Positions 1 to 9,729 are shown, counted from the stretch's first letter. The stretch: 64,000 nt of DNA from Betaproteobacteria bacterium (GCA_016720925.1 JADKJR010000010.1:1-64000), one strand, 5' to 3'. Program-made: numbers and translations. The notes: generated by a model from the letters alone, not told the origin.

Positions 1-32
1 GTCGTGCCCGTCAAGTTGGCTTGAGTTGTTGA

Positions 33-2783
33 CTACTTTCCGGTTGACTTGGCAAAGTCTCCTGCATTGACAATGGTGAAGTTCGCCAAATCAAGATGTC
101 TTTTCATTGCTGCCTGCACGTCTGCCGGTTTCAGGACTTGCACTTTCTTGTCCAGCGCGGCGTTCCACGCAAACGTGCGCCCGACGAACAGATGCGTCGC
201 CAGTGCGGCCGCAAGCCGGGCATCGTTACTGCGGGATAGCTGCTGTACCTGCGCATAGCCTGATTTCGCCGCCGCCACTTCGGCAGCCAGAAATCCTTCG
301 TTGGCAATCCTGGCCATTTCATCGCGAAAGGCCGTTTCGACCTTGGCTTTGTTCTGCGGCGCGAATTGCGCGCTGGCACTCCAGCTACCGGCGGGATCAA
401 GTGAATTGATATCCAGGCTGGAGTAAACGGCGTAACTCAAGCCCTCCTTCACACGAATGCGCGCCACCAGACGCGCGGCGAAGTCGGCACCCCCGCCCAG
501 CATCCAGTCGGCCAGCATCAACGCCGCATAATCCGGGTCGTCTTCACTAAGATTGACGTTGGCGCGGGCAATGAAAGTAGCGCTTTCCTTGTCGGGGGTC
601 TCGATGGCTCTGACCGCTGCGGGAATGGCACGAAATTCTTCCGTTACGCGCTTGAAGTTCTTGCCGGATTTCCAGTTGCCGAAAAGCTCCGGCAGCACGG
701 CGTTGATCACTTTTTCATCGAAGTCGCCAACGATCGCAATCTGTGCGTTGTTGCTACCGAAGAAATCCCGGTAGAAAACCTTCGCGTCGTCTAGTTTCGC
801 CGCTTTGACGCGCGCAACGCTGTCCTTCAATGACACCGATGCGCGGACATCATCCGGCGGGTAGATGTTGAAATGCAGGCCGACGGCTTCGTCGGCGAGT
901 GAGGCGGGATCGGACTGCGCGGCCTCAAGTTCCGCCAGTAGCTCCTGCTTATGCAGATCGAATTCCTTTTCCGGCAGGGTGGACTCGCGCAACATTTCAG
1001 CAACTAGCTTTAGCGCCGGCACTAGTGTGTCGCGCTTGGCCGTGATGTTGGCATAAGCACGTGTCGGTGTCGCACCGACCGCTATGCTGGCTTTCAGGTT
1101 GTCGATGGCCTCGCGAAGCTGCTCACGGCTCTTGCCTTTGGTGCCACGCATCAACAGGCCGCCGACCATCTGCGCATTGGTGCGCTGGCCCTTGAGATTA
1201 TTTTCGTCGCCATAGCGAAATACCAGTTGTGCGCTCACGGTTTCGCCGCGCGTCTTCTTCGCCAGCAACGCCATCTTCATTCCGCCAGGCAGTTCAGTGC
1301 GCTTCACACGCTTCTCGATAACTTCCGGGGTCGGGTCAAACGCTTCCCCCTTGGCGATCGGCGGCTCGCCCTTGTAATCCTGCAGCACACCGCCCACATC
1401 GGCAACCACCGGGACTTCGATGCGGTCGGGTTTCTGCATGGGCACGAAGACGCCGAGCGTGCGATTCGACGGCTTCAGATATGTCAGCGCCACACGCTGT
1501 ACGTCGCCCGCCGTCGCATTGCGAAGGCGGTCGCGGTTGAGAAAGAACAAGCGCCAGTCACCCGCGCCAATTGCCTCGGATAACTGCATCGCGAGGTTTA
1601 CCGAGTTGTTCATGGTCAGGTCAATATACTTCAGCTGCTTTGACCTGGCGCGCTCAACTTCCTCGGCGGTCACCGGGTTTGCGGCGAAGCCCTCAAGCGT
1701 CTTGACGAACAGCGCGCGCGCCTCGTCCAGAGAATGTTCCTTGCGCAGTTCCGCCCACAACAGAAGCGCCGAGGGATCGCGGTATTCCTGGCTGTAGCTG
1801 GACACGCTCGTGGCCATCTTCGTTTCCACCAGCGCCTTATGCAGGCGTCCTGAAGGCGTATTGGCCAATACGTCGGTCAACAGCACCGTAAGCGCGTAAT
1901 CGGCGTGCGCCAGGGATGGGACATGGAAACCTGCCATCACGGCCTGGATGTCGCCGACGCGCTCGAGTTTAACGACGCGCTCGCCATCCTGCACCGGTTC
2001 CTGCGTGTAAAGATTTTGAAGCTTGCGTGCCGGCTTGGCGATGCGGCCGAAATGTTTGGAAATCATTGCCAGCGTTTTCGCCTCATCGATGCGACCGGCC
2101 ACCGTCAGCACTGCGTTGTCAGGCTGGTAATGGTTGCGATAGAACGCCTGCAGACGCGGGATCGGCACATTCTCAATATCCGAACGCGCACCGATGGTAG
2201 CCTTGCCGTAGTTGTGCCACAGGTACATCGTCGAGATGATGCGTTCAGTAAGGATATTGGTCGGATCGTTCTCGCCGATCTCGAACTCGTTGCGCACGAC
2301 CGGCATTTCCGTGGCCAGATCTTCCTTGCGAATGAACGAATTCAGCATGCGGTCCGCTTCAATTCCCAAGGCCCAGTCGAGGTTGGCGTCCGAGGCGGTA
2401 AACGTCTCGTAGTAGTTGGTGCGGTCGTTCGACGTCGAGGCATTCCATTGCGCGCCGCGCTGGGTAAATTCATCGGTAATCTTCGGATGCTTCTTGCTTC
2501 CCTTGAACAGCATGTGTTCAAGCAAATGCGCCATGCCGGTCTCGCCGTAGTTTTCGTGACGCGAGCCAACAAGGTAGGTAATGTTCACGACTATTTGCGG
2601 CTTCGAGGGATCCGGCGCAAGCAGTACTTCCAGGCCGTTGGCAAACCGATACTGGGTAATGCCCTCGACGGAGGTAATTTTGCTGACCCCCTTGGGCAGG
2701 GGCGGTATTTTTTCCAGTGCGATGACCGGAACGGCGGCAAGGAATACAAAAAGTGCCGTGCAAGCCAGGAGAAGTTTTTTCAA
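33..2783 (-). CDS. M16 (pitrilysin/insulinase-like) zinc metallopeptidase, exported
   Basis: A 916-residue protein with a clear signal peptide (MKKLLLACTALFVFLAAVPVIA) and two tandem M16 peptidase halves. The inverted zinc motif HLLEH is at about residues 86-90 (ligands H86 and H90, catalytic E89). The downstream glutamate region VVRNEFE is near residue 165, so the N-terminal half should be catalytic. The C-terminal half lacks HxxEH, as in other two-domain family members, where it closes the chamber. The likely role is degradation of peptides in the periplasm; the substrate is unknown. It is monocistronic here and is followed upstream by a palindromic repeat and rlmB. The family assignment is firm; a specific physiological role is not. 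Confidence 0.93.
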   Translation of the reverse strand: MKKLLLACTALFVFLAAVPVIALEKIPPLPKGVSKITSVEGITQYRFANGLEVLLAPDPSKPQIVVNITYLVGSRHENYGETGMAHLLEHMLFKGSKKHPKITDEFTQRGAQWNASTSNDRTNYYETFTASDANLDWALGIEADRMLNSFIRKEDLATEMPVVRNEFEIGENDPTNILTERIISTMYLWHNYGKATIGARSDIENVPIPRLQAFYRNHYQPDNAVLTVAGRIDEAKTLAMISKHFGRIAKPARKLQNLYTQEPVQDGERVVKLERVGDIQAVMAGFHVPSLAHADYALTVLLTDVLANTPSGRLHKALVETKMATSVSSYSQEYRDPSALLLWAELRKEHSLDEARALFVKTLEGFAANPVTAEEVERARSKQLKYIDLTMNNSVNLAMQLSEAIGAGDWRLFFLNRDRLRNATAGDVQRVALTYLKPSNRTLGVFVPMQKPDRIEVPVVADVGGVLQDYKGEPPIAKGEAFDPTPEVIEKRVKRTELPGGMKMALLAKKTRGETVSAQLVFRYGDENNLKGQRTNAQMVGGLLMRGTKGKSREQLREAIDNLKASIAVGATPTRAYANITAKRDTLVPALKLVAEMLRESTLPEKEFDLHKQELLAELEAAQSDPASLADEAVGLHFNIYPPDDVRASVSLKDSVARVKAAKLDDAKVFYRDFFGSNNAQIAIVGDFDEKVINAVLPELFGNWKSGKNFKRVTEEFRAIPAAVRAIETPDKESATFIARANVNLSEDDPDYAALMLADWMLGGGADFAARLVARIRVKEGLSYAVYSSLDINSLDPAGSWSASAQFAPQNKAKVETAFRDEMARIANEGFLAAEVAAAKSGYAQVQQLSRSNDARLAAALATHLFVGRTFAWNAALDKKVQVLKPADVQAAMKRHLDLANFTIVNAGDFAKSTGK

Positions 2784-2886
2784 GGTTCTGCCTCGGGATG
2801 TAATTCGACGTGATAGGTAATTTTAGCTTCCGCCACGGGAAGGGTTGTAGCAATGTGTGGCGTCCGCACTGTGGAGTAGCGGATGC

Positions 2887-2952
2887 AGATCGCCATTTGG
2901 CGGGCATTTCCAGGCATTTTTGCCTCGAATGCCGCGCCAGTGCTAGGGGCTT
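2887..2952. repeat. 66-bp palindromic intergenic repeat, copy 1 (degenerate left arm)
   Basis: This stretch aligns end to end, without gaps, with five other 66-bp copies in the window. The right arm GCGCCAGTGCTAG and the central TTTC...ATTTT block are kept, while the outer left arm has decayed. It lies between the M16 peptidase start and rlmB and ends one base before the rlmB stop codon. Confidence 0.65.
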
Positions 2953-2953
2953 T

Positions 2954-3700
2954 CTATTTCTGCGCTGACGCTTCGCGCTGGCGACGGGCCTCGAACAGGC
3001 ACACGCCCGAGGCCACCGAGACATTCAGGCTTTCAACTGCACCGAACATCGGAATGCTGATGATCTGATCGCAGTTCTCGCGCGTGAGGCGCCGCAGGCC
3101 CTCGCCTTCAGCACCAAGAACCCACGCCAGCGGGCCTTGGAGTTTTGCCTCAAACAGGGACGATTGGCCATCTTCGTCCGCACCCACAATCCAGATCTCG
3201 CGGTCTTTCAACTCACGCAACGTACGCGCAAGATTCGTAACAGTGATATAGGGAATCGACTCCGCGGCGCCGGAAGCAACCTTCATCGCCGCGGCGGTAA
3301 GCCCTACGCTGCGGTCTTTCGGTGCAATCACCGCGTGCGCACCTGCCGCATCGGCCACCCGCAAACAGGCCCCCAGGTTATGCGGATCGGTCACGCCATC
3401 GAGCAACAGCAACAGCGGCGGCACCGTCAGCGCATCCAGCACGTCGTCCACAAACTGAGGCAGCTTTGTTGGCTCTACCATCGCCACCACGCCCTGATGA
3501 CGCACGGTGCCGCACATGCCATCCAGCCGCTTGCCGTCCACCGCCATGATTCGCAGTTCCTTGCCCTTCGCGATCTCCTGCATTGCCTGCATGCGTTTGT
3601 CATCACGCTTGGCATCGACATAGATTTCACGGACGCTTTCCGGCCGGGTACGAAGACGCGCGCCAACCGCATGAAAGCCAAAAATAATCTGCGGCTTCAT
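2954..3700 (-). CDS. rlmB: 23S rRNA (guanosine-2251-2'-O)-methyltransferase RlmB
   Basis: A 248-residue SpoU/TrmH-family methyltransferase. The N-terminal substrate-binding domain begins IIFGFHAVGARLR. The C-terminal SPOUT knot carries the family motifs DGVTDPHNLGACLR (about 99-112), GAEGEGLRR (about 198-206) and IPMFGAVESLNVSVAS (about 215-230). It methylates G2251 in the P-loop of 23S rRNA. The start codon overlaps the stop of rnr by 4 bp (ATGA), so the two genes are translationally coupled in an rnr-rlmB operon, a common arrangement in proteobacteria. Confidence 0.96.
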   Translation of the reverse strand: MKPQIIFGFHAVGARLRTRPESVREIYVDAKRDDKRMQAMQEIAKGKELRIMAVDGKRLDGMCGTVRHQGVVAMVEPTKLPQFVDDVLDALTVPPLLLLLDGVTDPHNLGACLRVADAAGAHAVIAPKDRSVGLTAAAMKVASGAAESIPYITVTNLARTLRELKDREIWIVGADEDGQSSLFEAKLQGPLAWVLGAEGEGLRRLTRENCDQIISIPMFGAVESLNVSVASGVCLFEARRQREASAQK

Positions 3701-6294
3701 TTCTTCTTTCGGGAAAGCAGCGCGCCGGGGCCTTTGTTCGTGGTGCTCTTGCGGGTCCCGGGACTGGTCGGGACGGCGGCAGCGGACGACTTAATAGTAG
3801 TACGGCTCTTGCTAGTGCTTGCAGCACTCTTGCCCTTTGATCCTTCTGCAAAGCCCAGCATTGGCGTGGTCGGCGGATGCGCGCTGTCAACGGTGATGAT
3901 CTTCTTTTCCGTCTTGGCGGCACGAACCGGTTCAGGAGAAATCTGTGGCGGCGGAGTAGGCCGCTTGACGCCCTTTTCCAGCGCGCCTTTGCCAATTACG
4001 CCCTTGTCGCCCTTCTTGCCACCCCGGGCCCACGGCGAAGACACGTTGTCTTCATCCGCAACCATGACGGCTTTTTTCAGCCGCTCGCTGGCCAGCACAA
4101 AGTCGATCTTGCTGGTCTCGATATCAACCCGCGCAACTTTGATATTGACGCGATCCGCGAGCTGGAAGCGCTTGTTGCTGCGCTCGCCGACGATCTGGTG
4201 CTTGGCCTGGTCGAAGTGGAAATAGTCCTGTCCGAGCTCTGAAATATGCACCAGTCCCTCGACGTAAACATCGTCGAGCGTGACAAAAATGCCAAAGCCG
4301 GTGACGCCGCTGATCGTTCCGGGGAACTCCTCGCCGAGGCGATCTTTCATGTAGTAGCACTTCAACCAGGAATTGACATCCCGCGTTGCTTCATCGGCGC
4401 GGCGCTCGGTCGCCGAGCATTGCAGCCCCAGTTGATCCCAGGGCACCTTGGGGTCGTATGTCGTACCGGCGAGGATTGCCTTGATGGAGCGGTGTGTCAG
4501 AAGATCGGGATAGCGGCGAATAGGCGACGTGAAGTGCGTATAGGCGTCATACGCAAGACCGAAGTGGCCGATGTTGTCCGGGCTGTAGACTGCCTGCTTC
4601 ATCGAGCGCAGGAGCACCGTCTGTAGCAGCGGTGCATCGGGGCGGTCCTTGATCTTTTTCAGCAACGCAGAATAGTCGGCCGGTTTCGGCTCACTTCCTC
4701 CCGGCAACTGCAACGCAAAATCTTTCAGCATGGTCCGCAGCGATTCCAGTTTTTCTTCGCTTGGACTCGCATGGATGCGATACAACGCGGATTGTTCGTT
4801 CTCAAGCAAATATTCTGCCGCGCAGACATTGGCCGCCAGCATGCATTCTTCAATCAGCCGATGTGCATCATTGCGCAGTGTCGGGATGATCTTCTCGATC
4901 TTGCCGACATCGTCGAAAATCATCACGGTTTCGGCGGTATCAAAGTCAATGGCGCCGCGCTTGTTGCGCGCCGCCAGAAGCACCTGGAATACCGAGTCGA
5001 GTTGTCGCAAATGCTGCAGCAAGTTCTCTTCGATGCCATGGTCGGTTTCAAAGGCATAGAGCGCCTTGGCGACATTGGTGTAGGTCAGCCGGGCTGCAGA
5101 ATGAAATACCGCTTCCATAAACTGATAGCGCTTGATCTCGCCACTCGCAGAAATGGACATTTCGCACACCAGCGCCAGCCGATCGACATCCGGCTTCAGC
5201 GAACACATTTCATTGGACAACGTTTCTGGCAGCATCGGAATCACACGCCGCGGGAAATAGACCGAATTACCGCGGTTTCGCGCCTCCATGTCGAGCGCAT
5301 CGCCGGTTTTCACGTAGTGCGAGACATCGGCAATAGCCACCAGCAGCCGAAAGCCCTTGCCCTGCTTCTCGCAGAACACGGCATCGTCGAAATCCCGGGC
5401 CGTCTCCCCGTCAATAGTGACAAAAGGATAGTCACGCAAATCCTGGCGCCCCTTGATATCTGCGGTAGTAACTTTTTTCGGCACCTTCTTTTCCAGCGCC
5501 TCAACCTCGCGCGGCCAGACGTGCGGCAGATCGTGCTTGCGTAACGCAATCTCGATTTCCATGCCCGGGTCGGCGTAGTTACCCAGCACCTCGATCACGC
5601 GCGCGACCGGCTCGGAATTTTTGGCGGGCTGAGCAACCAGTTCTACGGTGACAACCTGCCCCGGCTTGGCGCCGCCATCGAATCCCGGCTCGACCAGAAT
5701 GTCCTGGCTGATGCGCTTGTTTTCGGCGACGACAAACAGCACGTTGTGTTCCATGAACAGCCGTCCCACGACTTTGCTGTTCTTGCGCTCGATGACCTCG
5801 ACAATCGACGCTTCCCGGCGTCCTCGTCGATCGATTCCGACCGCGCGCACCATCGCGCGATCGCCGTCGAGGACTTTCTGCATCTGCTTCGGTCCCAGAA
5901 ACAGGTCGTCCGAACCGTCATCCGGAATCAGGAAGCCAAAACCATCCGGATGCCCCTGCACGCGTCCCGGTATCAGATCGAGCTTTTCCACCAGGCAGAT
6001 ATCGCCGTGGCGGTTCTTCATGACTTGCGCTTCGCGCTCCATGGCGCCGAGACGCCGCTGGAAACCTTCCATTTCCGCGTCGTTTATATGCAAATGCGCC
6101 GCGAGCTGGGCCGGATTCATCGGCACGCCGACACTTTCCAGCACTTCAAGGATCATTTCGCGGCTGGGAATCGGGTTTTCGTACTTGGCCTGCTCGCGCG
6201 CATGATGCGGATCAACCCGACGGGCCGACTTCCCGGCGGGCTTGGCGGAGGCTGCTGATTTATTGTTCTTCTTGGTCAAGATGGCTTTCGGCAC
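3697..6294 (-). CDS. rnr: Ribonuclease R
   Basis: An 865-residue processive 3'-5' exoribonuclease. It shows, in order, an N-terminal winged-helix/RNase B OB-fold region, the RNB catalytic domain with the magnesium-binding motif ETARDFDDAV at about residues 297-306, a S1 RNA-binding domain (GTISGVTGFGIFVTLDDVYVEGLVHISELG, about 655-685), and a basic, low-complexity Lys/Ser/Ala-rich tail typical of RNase R. It degrades structured RNA and helps in rRNA and tmRNA quality control. It is first in an operon with rlmB. Confidence 0.96.
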   Translation of the reverse strand: MPKAILTKKNNKSAASAKPAGKSARRVDPHHAREQAKYENPIPSREMILEVLESVGVPMNPAQLAAHLHINDAEMEGFQRRLGAMEREAQVMKNRHGDICLVEKLDLIPGRVQGHPDGFGFLIPDDGSDDLFLGPKQMQKVLDGDRAMVRAVGIDRRGRREASIVEVIERKNSKVVGRLFMEHNVLFVVAENKRISQDILVEPGFDGGAKPGQVVTVELVAQPAKNSEPVARVIEVLGNYADPGMEIEIALRKHDLPHVWPREVEALEKKVPKKVTTADIKGRQDLRDYPFVTIDGETARDFDDAVFCEKQGKGFRLLVAIADVSHYVKTGDALDMEARNRGNSVYFPRRVIPMLPETLSNEMCSLKPDVDRLALVCEMSISASGEIKRYQFMEAVFHSAARLTYTNVAKALYAFETDHGIEENLLQHLRQLDSVFQVLLAARNKRGAIDFDTAETVMIFDDVGKIEKIIPTLRNDAHRLIEECMLAANVCAAEYLLENEQSALYRIHASPSEEKLESLRTMLKDFALQLPGGSEPKPADYSALLKKIKDRPDAPLLQTVLLRSMKQAVYSPDNIGHFGLAYDAYTHFTSPIRRYPDLLTHRSIKAILAGTTYDPKVPWDQLGLQCSATERRADEATRDVNSWLKCYYMKDRLGEEFPGTISGVTGFGIFVTLDDVYVEGLVHISELGQDYFHFDQAKHQIVGERSNKRFQLADRVNIKVARVDIETSKIDFVLASERLKKAVMVADEDNVSSPWARGGKKGDKGVIGKGALEKGVKRPTPPPQISPEPVRAAKTEKKIITVDSAHPPTTPMLGFAEGSKGKSAASTSKSRTTIKSSAAAVPTSPGTRKSTTNKGPGALLSRKKK

Positions 6295-6318
6295 AAAGTT
6301 GAAATTATTCTCTCAGGG

Positions 6319-6347
6319 TGGACAGTCACGGCGGAATTCGCTATGAT
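6319..6347 (+). promoter_or_regulatory. Sigma-70 promoter of tRNA-Leu
   Basis: A -35 element TGGACA (6319-6324) and a -10 element TATGAT (6342-6347) are separated by 17 bp, each one base from consensus. Transcription would start near 6354, about 47 nt before the mature tRNA. Confidence 0.7.
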
Positions 6348-6400
6348 TCGGCCTCATTTTACGCGAAGCACCGGATAGCTAGGTGGCTTTCGCAACCATC

Positions 6401-6487
6401 GCCCGGATGGCGGAATTGGTAGACGCACCAGGTTCAGGTCCTGGCGCCGGCAACGGTGTGGAGGTTCGAGTCCTCTTTCGGGCACCA
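6401..6487 (+). tRNA. tRNA-Leu (anticodon CAG)
   Basis: The 87-nt class II tRNA folds by eye. The acceptor arm GCCCGGA (6401-6407) pairs with TTTCGGG near the 3' end. The D-arm is GGCGGAATTGGTAGACGC. The anticodon stem CCAGG/CCTGG encloses loop TTCAGGT with anticodon CAG at 6435-6437. There is a long variable arm and a T-arm with GGTTCGAGTCC. The discriminator base is A (6484) and the CCA end is encoded (6485-6487). A second copy of part of its 3' end occurs at 7319-7333. Confidence 0.97.
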
Positions 6488-6492
6488 AATTG

Positions 6493-6518
6493 AAAAACCC
6501 GCTTCGGCGGTTTTTTTT
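6493..6518 (+). terminator. Rho-independent terminator of tRNA-Leu
   Basis: The stem CCGC-TTCG-GCGG is extended by A/T pairs and followed by a run of eight T. It starts six bases after the CCA end. Confidence 0.85.
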
Positions 6519-6676
6519 CGTTTCTCGCCCGAAAAGCAATGCCCTGCGGCATTGCGTGGGGACGAGAAAGGCCCGCCATGCAGGGCGGGCCGGGGTCGCG
6601 CGAGCGAAGCGAAGTGAGACCGAGTCCGTCGTCCACAGCGTGCGAAGCATGTCAGATCAATGCCTTTCCCCTTTCC

Positions 6677-6718
6677 TTGACGCTTCTTAAGGATTGCCCC
6701 TTTCGACAAGCATACGCT
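6677..6718 (+). promoter_or_regulatory. FNR/DNR-like box and -10 for the hemerythrin gene
   Basis: TTGAC-GCTT-CTTAA (6677-6690) matches 8 of 10 conserved positions of the TTGAY-N4-RTCAA consensus. With the box centred at -41.5, the -10 hexamer falls on TACGCT (6713-6718). The predicted start is then position 6725, which is the ATG itself. The same geometry recurs at other promoters of this island. Confidence 0.55.
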
Positions 6719-6724
6719 TCGGCG

Positions 6725-7279
6725 ATGGAACTACGGAACACCCCTGCCGGGTTCGACGAACCGCTCGCGGCACTCTTTGCGTGCCATCGACGCATCGAGA
6801 AGCAACTGGCGACGCTCTCTCAGCTACAAAAACACCTGACCAGGCACGTCTGCGACGAGGAAGCGATCTCGACGGCAACAGGCATCTTGCGTTATTTCCT
6901 CGAGGCGGCGGCCAACCATCATGCCGACGAGGAGTCCGACCTGTTCCCACGCCTGCTGCGGGCCGCGCAGGCTACCGCGGATCACGCACTTGCCTACGAA
7001 CTCGTCTCGCACCTGCTCGTCGAACACCGCGATATGGAACTGCGTTGGAGTCGAGTTCGTGAGGAACTGGAGAAATTGAAACCGGGCGAAATTGGAAGCC
7101 TCGACCTTGAACTGTGCAAGGAGTTCACCCGTGATTATGCAAGCCATATCGATCGCGAGGACAACCAGTTATTGCCGCTGGCCAAGCGGGTTCTGACGCC
7201 AAAGGAACTTGAAGCGCTGGGAAACGCAATGGCAAAGCGGCGCGGGCTTGATCTCCCCTTCCCCGGCTCCGGCGCATAG
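6725..7279 (+). CDS. Hemerythrin (HHE-domain) protein
   Basis: A 184-residue all-helical protein with the hemerythrin metal-ligand pattern: H in FACHRRIE (about 20), HHADEE (about 63-68), EHRD (about 104) and SHIDRED (about 146-150). These residues would bind a di-iron site that can sense, bind or detoxify O2 or NO. I chose ATG 6725 because the homologous region begins there and a longer reading frame upstream overlaps the tRNA terminator. No Shine-Dalgarno sequence is visible, and the predicted transcription start coincides with the ATG, so it may be leaderless. It precedes nnrS, which fits an NO-response role. The biochemical function is not proven. Confidence 0.85.
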   Translation: MELRNTPAGFDEPLAALFACHRRIEKQLATLSQLQKHLTRHVCDEEAISTATGILRYFLEAAANHHADEESDLFPRLLRAAQATADHALAYELVSHLLVEHRDMELRWSRVREELEKLKPGEIGSLDLELCKEFTRDYASHIDREDNQLLPLAKRVLTPKELEALGNAMAKRRGLDLPFPGSGA

Positions 7280-7318
7280 CCGATATTTATCAATCCCCGC
7301 GGCAATGAAGCCGCCTTC

Positions 7319-7333
7319 GTTCGAGTCCTCTTT
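7319..7333 (+). repeat. 15-bp duplicate of the tRNA-Leu 3' end
   Basis: GTTCGAGTCCTCTTT is identical to 6464-6478, the T-arm of tRNA-Leu. The 855-bp segment between the two copies contains the hemerythrin gene. A direct repeat of a tRNA 3' end is the usual footprint of site-specific integration, but no integrase is present. Confidence 0.5.
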
Positions 7334-8544
7334 TGATCCCATATTCATTGCGCCGGTTGGCGGATGCACCCCACCGCCTGTTCTTCTTTCTCGGCACGCT
7401 AAGCTTGATTGCCGCGAGCATCTGGTGGCTTTTCGTACTGTTGCTGCGCCAGGCCACTTCCGGATGGTTGGCGTCCACCGCCGGCATGTCGTCACACCTG
7501 CATCCGTTGGTCATGGTCTACGGATTCTTTCCATTCTTCATCTTCGGTTTTGCCTACACGGCGGGCCCGCGTTGGCTGCAGGTTCCGCCGCCCGCCCGTA
7601 GTGTCTACCTTGTGCCGGGTGCGGGAATGGGAATTGCGCTCTTCCTGATGTACCCGGCAATGCTCGTGGGCGACCGCGCGGTGGGTCTTGCGCTCGCGCT
7701 CTATGCAACCTGCGCGGGCATGTTGTGGCTGCGCTTCAGCACCCTGATCACAAAAAGCCGTACGATGGACAAGGTACACGCACGCCTTGTGCAACTGAGC
7801 CTCGCCATTGGCGGCACTACATTGCTCTACGCCATCACAGGCATTGCGACCGGCCACGAGTGGCGCGATGCCGTGCGCAGCGCGGGTGTTTGGGGATTCC
7901 TGGTGCCGCTGTTTTGCACCGTCTGCCACCGCATGCTGCCGTTCTTCACCGCATCGGCGTTGGATAGTCACTTTTTCTGGCGCCCTTGGTGGCTGCTCGG
8001 CGCCATGGTTTCAGGATCGTGGCTGCACGGCATACTGGATTTTTCGGGTGCGTCACGCTGGCTCTGGATCGTTGACGGACCAATGGCGTTCATATGTTTC
8101 ACCATGGTGTGGCGCTGGGGCCTGATTCAAAGTTTGCGCAACCGGCTGCTTGCCATGCTCCACTTGAGCTTCGTATGGCTGGCCATTGCCTACACGCTGT
8201 CGTTCGTGCAAGCGTCACTCGCGCACGCGGGCATTGACGTACTCGGCCTGGGCCCGATGCATGCGGTATCGATCGGTTTTCTCGCTTCAATTACCATCGC
8301 CATGGTGACCCGTGTCACTTGCGGACACTCCGGTCGCATGCTCGCAGCCGACAATATCACGTGGGGCTTGTTTCTCGTTTTCCAGTTAGCGACCATCTCT
8401 CGGGTCGCGGCGGAAGCATTTCCCGGCTACTACACGGGTTTGATTGTCATTGCGTCAGCAATCTGGTGCGCCTGCTTCGGCACATGGGTTTGGCGAAATG
8501 CGCGGATTTATCTTGCACCAAGGGAAGACGGCATGCCCGGCTAG
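7333..8544 (+). CDS. nnrS: NnrS family heme-copper membrane protein
   Basis: A 403-residue protein of about twelve transmembrane helices with NnrS-type motifs: HLHPLVMVYGFFPFFIFGFAYTAGPRW (about 54-80), CHRMLPFFTASAL (about 196-208), and GPMHAVSIGFLASITIAMVTRV (about 304-325) followed by CGHSGR. NnrS proteins relieve nitrosative stress caused by NO in denitrifiers and are usually controlled by NNR/DNR regulators. The only in-frame start near the conserved N-terminus is TTG 7333, because a stop lies at 7306 and the next Met is residue 52. The gene is convergent with ctaA, 16 bp away. The family assignment is strong; the start is less sure. Confidence 0.9.
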   Translation: MIPYSLRRLADAPHRLFFFLGTLSLIAASIWWLFVLLLRQATSGWLASTAGMSSHLHPLVMVYGFFPFFIFGFAYTAGPRWLQVPPPARSVYLVPGAGMGIALFLMYPAMLVGDRAVGLALALYATCAGMLWLRFSTLITKSRTMDKVHARLVQLSLAIGGTTLLYAITGIATGHEWRDAVRSAGVWGFLVPLFCTVCHRMLPFFTASALDSHFFWRPWWLLGAMVSGSWLHGILDFSGASRWLWIVDGPMAFICFTMVWRWGLIQSLRNRLLAMLHLSFVWLAIAYTLSFVQASLAHAGIDVLGLGPMHAVSIGFLASITIAMVTRVTCGHSGRMLAADNITWGLFLVFQLATISRVAAEAFPGYYTGLIVIASAIWCACFGTWVWRNARIYLAPREDGMPG

Positions 8545-8560
8545 TGCGCCGCGCGAGACC

Positions 8561-9627
8561 TTAAGATAACTCGTGCGCCACCGCTAACGCAGCCGCAAAC
8601 AGCACCAGCGCGCCAGCTTGGTGCGCGGCACCCAGCGCGACCGGTACGAACATCAGCAGTGTTGCGACACCCAGCGAAAACTGAATGACCAGCGCACCGA
8701 CGAGCAGATGCGAAGTGATACGCGCCGACCGGGAAACCATTGAATGCGACACGCGCCACCACAATACTGGGACCAGTATCGTCAGCGCCCAGGCAATCAA
8801 GCGATGATCAAACTGCACGGTACCCATGTTGCCGATGAAGTTTGCGTACCAGGGGTCGATGACAAACATGTCGGGGGGATGAAGTGGCCATGCATGAGTG
8901 GAAACGTGTTGTACGCCAGTCCCGCCCGCAAACCGGCCACTAACCCTCCGGACAACACCATCAGAAAAACGAGGCTGGCGAGCCACTGCGAGAATCGGGC
9001 TAGGGTTCTGGGCGCTTGCTCGCGCAAATGACGCGGAAACAGCAGGTCCATCGCCACCCAGAACTGCGCCGCGAATATCACAAAGGCCAAGCCCAAATGC
9101 GCGGTCAGCCGTAGGTGGCTGACCCGCGGCTCGTCCACCAGCCCGCTCTTGACCATGTACCAGCCCATTCCCCCCTGCAAAGCACCCAAGAGGAAAATGC
9201 CGCCAAGCCTCCATGCCAGCGTGCCGCGCGCATTACCGCGCCACAGAAAATAGACGAATGGCACGAAGAACACCACGCCGATCAGGCGCCCCAGCAGGCG
9301 GTGAAAATACTCCCACCAGAAAATGCCCTTGAATTCCTCGACGCCCATGTTGAAATTGCGCTGCTTGAATTCCGGCGTCAGCTGGTACTTCTGGAATGTC
9401 GCCTGCCATTCGGCATCATTGAGTGGCGGAATCGTACCGACAAACGGCTGCCACTCGACAATCGAAAGCCCTGAATGGGTGAGCCGGGTTACCCCGCCCA
9501 CGACGACCATGGCAAACAACATGGCACAGCAAAGCAGCAGCCAGATCGCGACTGCCCGGGATGCGGGCACGGCACCAAGTCTGCCAGAAGGTGAAAGCGG
9601 TTTATTGACAACAGTGGAATTGTTCAT
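8561..9627 (-). pseudogene. ctaA: Heme A synthase CtaA (COX15), interrupted by a frameshift
   Basis: Two overlapping frames together make one 355-residue heme A synthase. The N-terminal part (9627 to about 8876) has VVGGVTRLTHSGLSIVEWQP and EYFHRLLGRLIG. The C-terminal part (about 8876 to 8561) has FIGNMGTVQFDHRLIAWAL. The switch falls in a run of six G (8873-8878), where seven would restore the reading PPDMFVIDP. CtaA converts heme O to heme A in the membrane. ATG 9627 was chosen because the 28 residues upstream do not look like family sequence. It diverges from the heme-copper operon at 9837. The break may be a sequencing error or real; a CtaA-like protein also occurs at 19837. Confidence 0.85.
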
Positions 9628-9729
9628 TTTTTCAATCGTCGAAAACAACGCCGTGGGAATTTGCGCCAATCCGCGCCAAGACCGGCATTTTGCATGAAGC
9701 CAGTTAATCACAGTGGAACTGTGGTTTTC

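Noticed and set aside
1905..2813. 302-residue open frame on the plus strand
   Set aside because: It lies antisense to the M16 peptidase, has no start signals and a composition typical of the reverse strand of a GC-rich gene.
7280..7293. CCGAT-ATTT-ATCAA as a DNR box for nnrS
   Set aside because: The second half is perfect but the first is poor and the predicted -10 (TTCGTT) is weak; left out as a feature.
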